64,000 nt of DNA from Liopterus haemorrhoidalis (taxonomy: Eukaryota > Arthropoda > Insecta > Coleoptera > Dytiscidae): contig OZ020625.1 in assembly GCA_963971575.1 (NCBI GenBank), forward strand, positions 19,560,829 through 19,624,828, written 5' to 3'. This document shows positions 33,306 through 42,441 of this stretch, piece after piece. Below the pieces are notes generated by a model. It was not told the DNA's origin, did not search any database, and saw only the letters and a program-made list of their open reading frames with translations. Made by a program: the position numbers and the translations under genes. Position 1 is the stretch's first letter. Every line of letters starts with the position of its first letter.

Positions 33306-34074
33306 ATAGTGTAGAAATTAGGTTAGTGTTTTACTTTAAAATATTTGCATTGTTTTAATTATTTGTTTTTTATTTTTATATAGACTTACCAAGAAAGAAG
33401 AAAACATTAAAGCAAAATTCTGTCCCTTCACAAAAGCTACCAAAAACAACTGTACGAGAAACAGAAGCAGGACCTTCATCACGTGGTCAACGTTTGTCAA
33501 AAAGGTTGTCAACTGTTCACGAAGTAATGGATGTGCCAGTTCTACAAGTGCCAGAAAATTACAGTGTGAATGAGGAAGACATTGCAGCTGCAGAAACATT
33601 ACTTTCGCTTACGAATATGGACTGTGCCGGTGCATCTGAAAATACTGCAAAAGATGTTGCGGTACAGGTTGATAGTGGAGATATGATTTCTCATTTTTAC
33701 ACCAAACTTAATAGTAATTCCAAATTAAATACAGCCACAGGATTACCTAGTTTGGAAATATTTGAAACCCTAGCTACATTGTTGAAAAAATACACAAAAC
33801 GAATAAGAATTTCAAATAAAATATCCGTGAAAGATAGGATAATTTTAACTTTTATTAAATTAAAACACGATTTAAGTTATGCAATGCCAGCTGTAATATT
33901 TAATAATTTAACGCCAGTAACTTGCAGAAGGATTTTTTAGGGTACGATACAGGATCTATCAAAGCTCCGTCAAGTTAGCAATTGATCGAGCCAGCAACTA
34001 ATCGGCACGGACAGGATATTACAGCGGACCAAATCAAGTAACGCTGTTGAATAAAATCGTTGTTTTTTATAGAA

Positions 34075-34660
34075 TTAAACAAGTTGCAGTTCTGAACTTT
34101 TTACCAACCATGAGGAATAGGTACAGGAATCGAATGATGGCTAAACGAAAATTTTCTCACGCGTCAGAGGCGCGCAATTAATTTTTTTCTCTCGAAACCA
34201 CTCGCTATCAACATAAAACTAACAATATCGCTAGAATTAAACAAGTTCAAGTTCTGAACTTTTTACCAACCATGAGGAATAGGTACAGGAATCGAATGAT
34301 GGCTAAACGAAAACTTTCTCACGCGTCAGAGGCGCGCAATTAATTTTTTTCTCTCGAAACCACTCGTTATCAACATAAAACTAACAATATCGCTAAAATT
34401 AAACAAGTTGAAGTTCTGAACTTTTTACCAACCATGAGGAATAGGTACAGATATCGAATGATGGCTAAACGAAAAATTTCTCATGCGTCAGAGGCGCACA
34501 AGTTTTTTCTCTCGTATAAAATGTGTCGCCTTGAATTCTTTACCAAATATGTAGATATAGCATTGAAATTGAACAAAAGTCGAAACAAAAATTTCCCGAT
34601 ATTCAGAGGCGCGCAATTAGTTTTTTTCCCTCAAAACCACGTTCTTTCCGAAACGGATCG
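34075..34660 (+). repeat. Left arm: 162-bp monomers, about 3.5 copies
   Basis: CATGAGGAATAGGTACAGG recurs at 34110, 34272 and 34434, a period of 162 bp. Each monomer carries GGCGCGCAATTAATTTTTTT. The last, at 34515-34650, is of the other variant (CCCGATATTCAGAGGCGCGC) found in the array at the right edge. Confidence 0.9.
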
Positions 34661-34708
34661 TGTGACCTCGGTTTTTATCGATGAAGACAGTCACCGAAGC
34701 TAGTTCAA

Positions 34709-35440
34709 ACTGGCATTTATGTGCCTGTAGTACCTATCCGTGCCTATTTCATGTTGGGTCGTATTTGTAACATTTCACTTACTAATTATACTGATTCTAA
34801 AGTGAAATGTTACAAATATGACATGAAATAAGCAAGAATAGGTAATACAGGGACGTAAATGTCAGTTATATCGTTTAGTTTAAATCAGGTTAAATATGGT
34901 AGATATGTAGTAACAACGGCTCGGCACGGATGAGTACTATTTTACGATTAACTGACATTTACGTGCCTGTACTATCTATCCGTGCCTATTCCATGTCGGG
35001 TCGTATTTGTAACATTGCACTTACTAATAATATTGATTCTAATAATAAGTGAAATGTTACAAATATGACATGAAATAAGCAGGAACAGGTAATACAGGGA
35101 CGTAAATGTCAGTTATATCGTTTAGTTTAAATCAGGTTAAATATGGTAGATATGTAGTAACAACGGCTCGGCACGGATGAGTACTATTTTACGATTAACT
35201 GACATTTACGTGCCTGTACTATCTATCCGTGCCTATTCCATGTCAGGTCGTATTTGTAACATTTCACTTACTAATAATATTGATTCTAATAATAAGTGAA
35301 ATGTTACAAATATGACATGAAATAAGCAGGAACAGGTAATACAGGGACGTAAATGTCAGTTATATCGTTTAGTTTAAATCAGGTTAAATATGGTAGATAT
35401 GTAGTAACAACGGCTCGGCACGGAGAAGTACTATTTTTGA
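34709..35440. repeat. Core: three 247-bp units, each a near-perfect hairpin
   Basis: Each unit contains CTGACATTTACGTGCCTGTA and TTTGTAACATTTCACTTACT, followed after a short loop by the inverse AAGTGAAATGTTACAAAT and GGGACGTAAATGTCAGTT. Hairpins lie at about 34709-34867, 34951-35114 and 35198-35361, and AACAACGGCTCGGCACGG repeats every 247 bp. Confidence 0.9.
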
Positions 35441-35454
35441 AAGTACGGTGGAAC

Positions 35455-36400
35455 TGGCTTCGTCATTAATTGCGCGCCTCTGACGATTGAGAAAATTTTC
35501 GTTTAGCCATCATTCAATTCCTGTACCTATTCCTCATGGATGGTAAAAAGTTCAGAACTCCAAATTGTTTAATTCTAGCGATATTGTTAGTTTTATGTTG
35601 ATAGCGAGTGGTTTCGAGAGAAAAAAATTAATTGTGCGCCTCTGACGCATGAGAAAAATTTCGTTTAGCCATCATTCGATTCCTGTACCTATTCCTCATG
35701 GATGGTAAAAAGTTCAGAACTGCAACTTGTTTAATTCTAGCGGTATTGTTAGTTTTATGTTGATAGCGAGTGGTGTCGAGAGAAAAAAATTAATTGCGCG
35801 CCTCTAACGCGTGAGAAAATTTTCGTTTAGCCATCGTTCGATTCCTGTACCTATTCCTCATGGTTGGTAAAAAGTTCAGAACTTCAACTTCTTTAATTCT
35901 AGCGATATTGTTAGTTTTATGTTGATAACGAGTGGTTTCGAGAGAAAAAAAATAATTGCGCGCCTCTGACGCGTGAGAAAATTTTCGTTTAGCCATCATT
36001 CGATTCCTGTACCTATTCCTCATGGTTGGTAAAAAGTTCAGAACTTGAACTCGTTTAATTCTAGCGATATTGTTAGTTTTATGTTGATAGCGAGTGGTTT
36101 CGAGAGAAAAAAATTAATTGCGCGCCTCTGACGCGTGAGAAAATTTTCGTTTAGCCATCATTCGATTCCTGTACCTATTCCTCATGGTTGGTAAAAAGTT
36201 CAGAACTTGAACTTGTTTAATTCTAGCGATATTGTTAGTTTTATGTTGATAGCGAGTGGTTTCGAGAGAAAAAAATTAATTGCGCGCATCTGACGCGTGA
36301 GAAAATTTTCGTTTAGCCATCATTCGATTCCTGTACCTATTCCTCATGGTTGGTAAAAAGTTCAGAACTGCAACTTGTTTAATTCTATAAAAAACAACGA
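35455..36400 (-). repeat. Right arm: about six inverted 162-bp monomers
   Basis: TGGTAAAAAGTTCAGAAC recurs about every 162 bp from 35541 to 36351, with AATTGCGCGCCTCTGACG. The monomers are the inverse of those in the left arm, so the right arm is longer than the left. Confidence 0.9.
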
Positions 36401-37293
36401 TTTTATTCAACAGCGTTACTTGATTTGGTCCGCTGTAATATCCTGTCCGTGCCGATTACTTGCTGGCTCGATCAATTGCTAACTTCACACGCATATCTAT
36501 CAAGCATATTAAAATGTATTATTAAATATCCTACAAAGGAAGAAATGTTAAAAAATATTCCTAATTGTTTTTTGCATTTCCCTGATGTTCGAATTGTACT
36601 GGATTGTACAGAAATTACAACAGAGAAACTGACTTGTTTGTGTTGCCGAATTAAAACTTATTCTCATTATAAGTCTGCGCACACAATAAAATTCCTTACT
36701 GGGGTAACCCCATCAGGTATGATTAGCTTTATTAGCAATGCTTATGGTGGAAGAGCTTCTGATAGAGTAATTTTTGAAGATTCCAATATAATAGAACATC
36801 TAACTCCTTTAGAGGATGCTGTGATGGTGGATAGAGGGTTTTTAATTGATGAAGTTTTACTTGCTCAATCTATTAAACTTATTCGACCGCCATTTATGCA
36901 TAAGAAAGATCAGTTTACCAAGGAGGAGGCTGAAATGAATGCAAAGATTGCTCGAGCAAGGGTCCACATTGAACGTAGCAATGCACGTATTAAAACATTT
37001 AAAATATTAAGTAACAAATTAAAATGGAACCTAGCACCTTACATCGATGATATCTTCACTGTGATATGTGCAATTGTGAATTTGTCATCCCCTATTATTG
37101 CGGATGAAGGTTTCACTTGTGGAAAACAATAAAAATAAATGTATTTACTAAATAAATCTGTTTATTTATTAACCTTTTTATAGGTACATAGAAATTTAAG
37201 AAATAGAAAAAATTTATCAGAATTAAAAATTATAACATTAAATATATAAAATTAATTATTAAAATATATAAAAAATATTAACACATTTTATAT

Positions 37294-39371
37294 TTAAGTA
37301 TTTTCATGTTGACATATAACATGTAACATCTTATTAAAATAAATATTTTTGACCTCGCTTACCATATTTTCTGTAAAATTTTTGTCATACGGAACATTAA
37401 TTATAAAAATACTGTTGTCAAAAGATGAAAATAAAATGCAATCCGTTGTTTTTAAATTTAACATACCCATCCCTAGCTGAATTTGAGCATAGTATTTATG
37501 TTTCTGTTTTAAATTTCCATTTTCTAGATAAGGCAAAGTAGGTAATAAATCTTGAATGGAAGAATGTTTTCCTTCGAAAGGGCATTTAATTTCCAATAAT
37601 TTTATAGGGCTATCATTATCCATAACTACACCATCAGGTGAAAAACCTAACCAATTTTCTTTATTATTTGTAACTAGCCCACAATTTACCACACATGCAC
37701 CTGTGGCTTGCATATATTTATTTTTCGCCACACTTTCGTATTGTAATCCATGTTTCACATATTTGTTAGTGAATCCTTTTGGCCAAAAATATCTGAGAGA
37801 TTTCATTTCCCAATCAGGATTATTGTTTTTGATATATGTAAATATTTCATAAATTCTACTGCCTGTAATTCTAAATTGTCTATATTTATGCCAAGTTCTT
37901 TTATTAATTAAACTATTTTCAAATAATGTTTCTGCTGAAAAATCTACAGGAAACAATTTTTTATAACTATTACTACAACACTCAGGGAGAACATAATTAA
38001 AATTTTCTAAAAATGTGTATAGTGAACTAGTGGTAGATTTTTGTAAAACGATTGGAGCGGTTGATGTCACGTTTACCGTTGCCTCGGTATTTGTATCCAT
38101 AATTGCTGAATGTCTCCCTGTACTATGTTTCGAAAGTTCTGATAGCGGAGCTGCATCACAGAGTAATTTTGTTATGTAATCTACATCTGATGCTAGCAAA
38201 TCTTCTTTAATGTAAATTTTTTCTTTTACACACGGAAATTTTTTAATGGGTTCATCCTTGTACTTTTTTTCAACAATCACCTTCTTCTTCAGCCACCAAC
38301 ATTTTAAGTCAGTACTGGACACCCTCTCAAAGCTGCCGATATCATTTCTGTAATAAAACAAAAAAACGCAACAGCAAAAACAATTTAAATAAAATTTTAA
38401 GTTATTTTTTTAAAATCACCCTTTGGCAAATGACATATTTTAAATGTACCACAAGTTAACCTGAATAACCGGTAACTGGTTTCACTTTCCGTAATAATCT
38501 AAAATCAGTCATCGGCTAACAGTTTTTCAAAAAAAAATTACTACCGATCATAAACCAAAGCAATCTAAATAAATACTTAGTTTTCTTGGTCAATTTCCCC
38601 AACTTCTGTGTTTCATATTGACTTAAATTGCATTATGTTTAAAAATAAATAATTATAAGTACTTATTGCTTATTTATAATTATTGTTTTTTACTTAATGT
38701 TACATTTTAACAAATCGATTCGCTGTCAGTATGGTAAATTGTTCCAACTAAATCGAAATTTTTATTTACTGTTGCCTAATCAGAAACTAACCTACCGATT
38801 AGTTTGGTTTCTTACGGTACATACTTTAATTTAAAATTTTCAAGATTATATGACAACAAAAGTAAAATAATACATGCATTTATATTTTAATAGATAAATC
38901 ATGTCACGCCATATTACCTGATCTGTTCGTCATGCTTACAAACTATTAACTATTACTTTACCACCTTGTGCAATGAAATAAAACTGCACAAATATGCTTG
39001 CACTTTCCCCCTGCACCTGCCTTACAAGAACATGTAGCTTCAGAAATTATAATTTTGTCTCCAGTGTTTTTTATTTTCACCTTCACTTCATGCGGAGATC
39101 CAGTTAACGTACTTGTTTGCAAAACTAGTGCAAATATTAATGTATACTCCACCTTGGCGTCCAAAATGCCACACATTATTATGTGTTTCGCATTTATTAA
39201 ATGTTCACCTATAAAAAAAACAATAAATGTAATTACATACATTACACTAACCTCTCAAATCATGTTCTTTCATTTATTTTTTGTATTACACTTATATTTA
39301 CCTTCAGTCACACATCTGGACGTGTATGAACTATCTAAAAATCGAAATAGCTCCAAAATTGACAGAAACAT
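37294..39371 (-). CDS. SWIM zinc-finger plus YqaJ-type nuclease of the ISL2EU-like transposon, three exons, intact
   Basis: Exon 1 is 39371-39302 (ATG at 39371; MFLSILELFRFLDSSYTSRC), exon 2 is 39208-38965, exon 3 is 38347-37294. All junctions are GT-AG and the phases agree, giving 455 residues. Exon 2 has the SWIM zinc finger (CSCKAGAGGKCKHICAVL, CxCxnCxH). Exon 3 holds the YqaJ nuclease: TWHKYRQFRITGSRIYEI, KYVKHGLQYESVAKNKY (Glu), ENWLGFSPDGVVMD (Asp of PD-(D/E)XK), LLEIKCPFEGKHS (Glu-x-Lys) and KYYAQIQLGMGMLNL. YqaJ proteins are lambda-exonuclease-like 5'-3' nucleases; in ISL2EU elements the partner's role in transposition is not settled. The gene faces the transposase gene, from which its stop is 161 bp away. 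A SWIM-only relative lies next to it at 39513-40092. The only oddity is that it is intact while its transposase is broken. Confidence 0.85.
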
Positions 39372-39434
39372 ATTCTAAAATATTAAGAAAAGTTAGCACA
39401 ATTGGATACAACAATGCCCGATGGCGGCGCTACA

Positions 39435-40588
39435 AGCGCTATGAACAGCTGATTGAAACGAGTAATGTGAAAGTTGTCCATATTTGTTTACATGTTAAAT
39501 CATCGATTTGCAATGGATAATAAACAGCTATCTTTATTAAATTATTTTAATTTTTTAAGTGCAACACCTTCTTCTAGGTGTGTAGTTGAAGGAGAAGAGT
39601 TGTTAAACGCCGGAAATCTTATGTTGTGCGGAATTTTGGACAAAAATGATGAGCATGTCGACATATGTGGGTTATGTTTACAAACAAGCAGTTTGAGAAC
39701 ACCACCTCACGAAGTCACTGGGAAATTAAAATTTAGTAATGATGTTGAAGTTTTAAATATGTCCTGCACATGTAAAGCAGGAACTACATGCAAACACATT
39801 TCAGCTATCCTATTATTTTGTGCCAGGTGGTTAACAAACCAAAATGAAAGAAGCCAAGATCAGGGCATTGATTGATTGTGAAATATTTGATTTATCTTTT
39901 TTTTGTGTGGTTTCTGTTGGTTTTACTTTTTGTTCCAGAAACAATATATTGAGTATGGAAATATTAACCAGCACAGATTTAAAATGCCTGTGGTCTACTT
40001 TTAAGAAACCTGTCTTACAACAGTATGAACCGAAACCTCTGTTAGAAACTCCTTGCCTAAATAAATTGATTAAAAACAAAAGCAGGCACTGAAAGTTCAG
40101 TGAAAATGTATTAGAAAAGCTGCGTACAGAATTTGAGACCGCTTGCCCTAATTCTGTATTAAAATTACCCGGGTAGATATTTAATTATGTTCGAGAAGGA
40201 TTTTTATAATTTAGTGTTTGTTTTTTATTTAATTTGTTTAATAAATACTAGTTTGTTATTATCACTTCCACAGCACCAAATTTATTAACAGTTCACAAAT
40301 TGTTTCTCATTTGGAAAATAGTGGAAGTAAATATTTTTGTTACTTCCTTTTCTAGAGTGACAGCCAAACACACACCAATTTGTGTTATAATAACTCATTA
40401 TAACAAAGTAATATAAAAAAGAATAATAATTGCTATCAAAAGTTAATATAACAAACAAACTGCAACACTAACTTTTAAAAGCAATACAAACTACAGGAGA
40501 AAACACATGTAAACCAGATGTAAACAATAAACTATTACTCGTTTCGCTTAGTTCAGTTATAGTCCGCTTGGCGTCAGTTCATAGCGCT
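39435..40588 (+). mobile_element. Deletion derivative of an ISL2EU-like element
   Basis: AGCGCTATGAAC (39435-39446) and its exact inverse GTTCATAGCGCT (40577-40588) bound a 1.15-kb segment that carries a SWIM gene fragment. AACGAGTAAT also recurs inverted near both ends. The left end abuts the right end of the large element at 39432. An AACAGCGCTATGAAGTGAC end near 59155 belongs to the same family. Confidence 0.55.
39513..40092 (+). pseudogene. SWIM-only remnant of a SWIM-YqaJ gene
   Basis: Exon 39513-39826 encodes MDNKQLSLLNYFNFLSATPS, RCVVEGEELLNAGNLMLCGI and the zinc finger MSCTCKAGTTCKHISAIL. It splices at CAG|GTGGTT to 39939 (after TTCCAG), giving TSTDLKCLWSTFKKP and PLLETPCLNK before a stop at 40092. 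This matches the first 150 residues of the neighbouring intact protein, with the second intron at the identical place and phase. The first intron of that gene (after TEG/VEG) is absent here. The nuclease domain is lost; decayed coding continues to about 40180 with several stops. A spliced product of 155 residues is possible but probably has no nuclease activity. Confidence 0.65.
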
Positions 40589-40689
40589 GTTGAGCCCAAT
40601 ACACTTCACAACATATGTAAATAACGTTATGTCACGTGATAGAGTACTCCTTTCAGAAATCGACCATAACGACGCCATCGGTAATGTCA

Positions 40690-42130
40690 GTACTGAATAT
40701 GATTAGAATAATTTCTAAGAAAAAAAGGGGTGCTGATGTACCAACAGCCATTACGTTTTATAGGTGTAGAATTAGATCAGTTATTGACTACGGTTGTACA
40801 GTGTATGGTTCTGCAACTAATAGTTTATTAGAATTACTAAATAAAATACAACATAAAAACCTCAGATTATGTATCGGAGCTATGCAATCAACACCTAAAC
40901 ACAGCCTACTCGCTGAATGGTACGAACTCCCTCTTAATATAAGAAGAAAAACGTTATCAAACAAATTCTGGCTGCATACATATGTACACCAATAAATTAC
41001 ATATCCTCACCGATAATATTATACATCTTTCAACTAAATGTCTCATCTCCCCTTACTGGCAACGCAGAATACTACCTCCTCTAGTGGATAGTTTCTTGAG
41101 TTACAAAGTTTCAAAAAATACTGTTGAAAGAAATTTTAATCTAACATGCTTCTAATATCCACTAGAATTCTCTCTTCCTAATAATATAGTAGATTCAGAA
41201 ATAGAAAACAATAATATCCTACAAAATTACATTAATTCAAAACTCGGGAAAACATACGAAATATATACAGATGGATCAAAACAAAATGAAGGCACTGGAT
41301 TTGCCATTTATGATCCCCAAACAGAAAAAGATTTTATGTACAAAACAAATAATACTGTTAACATATTCCATATAGAACTTTTAGCAATATATCGCGCTAC
41401 TGAGTATTTATTAAACTTACACATTCCAGATTATAATTCAGCCACTATTCTAACAGACAGTCTGAGCTCTATTCAAAAATTAAAAAACCCAGGATTCACT
41501 AACAACCCCAAAATAATATACAAGATAATAGAAAACATAAATATAGCCAAACATAATAAAAACATTGAGGTAAAAATTATATGGATCAAAGGTCACGCGG
41601 ATATTAAGGGCAACATAATAGTCGATTCTAAAGCTAAATTAGCAATAGAACAGGGTGCAATTAAACAAGTGTTACATTTCTCAAACGAAAATATCGCGGA
41701 AACAAAACTTAGTTATCATAAAGCATGGCAAAATCAATTTAATATTACATCAGAGGAAAAAGGTATATTTTCTTTTAACATACAGAACGCCATTAAAAAA
41801 CCATGGTTTAGTAAAACTCCTATTCCAAAAAAATATGTAACAGCGATATCAAGGATGAGATTTAATCATACAATGTGTCCTGCACATCTTTATAGATTTA
41901 ACTTAATAGAATCCAACATATGTCCCTGCTCACAAGGTTATGTAGCCGACTTGAATCACTTATTTCTATCATGCAATTTGTATCAAATCCAACAACAACA
42001 ATTGTATAAAATATTAACTGAAAACAAAAAAACTCTACCAGCAAATATTCAACTAATACTTAAAACAAAGAACGAAAAAAATTATTACGCTTTATTAGAA
42101 TACATGAAAAATACCGCTATATACGTGTAA
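40690..42130 (+). pseudogene. LINE ORF2 remnant: RT thumb and RNase H
   Basis: The first block, VLNMIRIISKKKRGADVPTA to RIRSVIDYGCTVYGSATNSL and LRLCIGAMQSTPKHSLLAEW, stops at 40995. A stop and a frame change follow, and from about 41160 to 42130 the frame is open: YEIYTDGSKQNEGTGFAIYD (first Asp), FHIELLAIYRATEYLLNL (Glu), ATILTDSLSSIQKL (Asp), IIWIKGHADIKGNIIVDSKA (Asp region). These are the four acidic residues of RNase H1. The C-terminal tail has ICPCSQGYVADLNHLFLSC, a Cys-His knuckle typical for this family. The break means that no full ORF2 is made. Confidence 0.85.
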
Positions 42131-42403
42131 CTCAAGATATATTATATTATACATTAATGGCAACGCATTATCCTTTATTAACTTTAATAACCATATTAAT
42201 TTTCCCCGAATATAATGGCAACGCTCTAATTCTTTTATTTTATCATTGTTAATTTTTTATTTTATTTTATTTATTTATTTTTTCAATTTAATGGCAACGT
42301 ATTAAATACAGAAATATAGATAAAATATTATTTTACAGTAACTCTAAATAGCTCCAGACCAATCGCCTAGTAGCTAAGGTCCGACTAAACAAAAAAAAAA
42401 AAA
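40690..42403 (+). mobile_element. I-clade LINE, 5'-truncated, with poly-A tail
   Basis: Keeps the end of the RT, a complete RNase H domain and a 3' UTR with repeated TAATGGCAACG phrases, ending in a 13-base poly-A at 42391-42403. RNase H after RT is typical for the I group of LINEs. Confidence 0.8.
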
Positions 42404-42441
42404 CTTTCTGTAGTCAAAATTGGGTTTAGAATTGGTAAATT

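Larger units (their letters stand above)
33940..36479. mobile_element. Foldback element made of 162-bp satellite monomers and hairpins
   Basis: The ends are long inverted repeats: from 33978 GCAATTGATCGAGCCAGC and GCGGACCAAATCAAGTAACG run inverted at 36479 back to about 36380, over some 100 bp. TA lies outside both ends (33976-33977 and 36480-36481); a further 36 bp (33940-33975) lies between the left repeat and the interrupted codon. Inside are 162-bp monomers in direct orientation on the left, a core of three 247-bp hairpin units, and inverted monomers on the right. It has no coding capacity, so it would depend on another element's enzyme. Confidence 0.8.
32038..37132 (+). pseudogene. THAP-DDE_Tnp_4 transposase, split by a foldback element
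   Basis: Exon 1 (32038-32299) encodes a THAP zinc finger: CSVFGCSSRRGRDSNLSFHS, FPKQ, W at YIL, and LKVCSLHFKNEDF, giving the C2CH set. It ends at TCAG|GTTTGT and joins in phase to 33384 (after TTATATAG). Exon 2 runs open to 33937 with an acidic linker and the helix-turn-helix block KDRIILTFIKLKHDLSYAMP to LTPVTCRRIF. The frame stops in the insertion and resumes at 36482 with TSHAYLSSILKCIIKYPTKE, then the catalytic core: RIVLDCTEI (Asp), HTIKFLTGVTPSGMISF, AYGGRASDRVIFE, MVDRGFLIDE (Asp) and RARVHIERSNARIK (Glu), ending at 37132. Length without the insertion would be about 490 residues. Nothing else is broken, so disruption was probably caused by the foldback element. Its minus-strand partner gene is intact. 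Confidence 0.85.
31732..39432. mobile_element. ISL2EU-like DNA transposon with THAP transposase and SWIM-YqaJ genes
   Basis: Two convergent genes, a THAP plus DDE_Tnp_4 transposase (plus strand) and a SWIM plus YqaJ nuclease (minus strand), stop 161 bp apart. The pairing of such a transposase with a YqaJ nuclease is known for the ISL2EU group. Candidate short terminal inverted repeats are AGCGCCGCCAACGG (31734-31747) and the inverse CCGATGGCGGCGCT (39418-39431), matching at 13 of 14. A LINE fragment in intron 1 and a foldback element in exon 2 of the transposase gene are later insertions. A CAGTGGCGTAGCTAGGG hAT-like end near 31778 may be another. Borders are an inference from the inverted repeats. 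Confidence 0.7.

Noticed and set aside
34434..34703. 89-residue plus-strand protein and the 77-residue minus-strand one at 35790-36023
   Set aside because: Both are translations of the 162-bp satellite monomer, whose length is a multiple of three.
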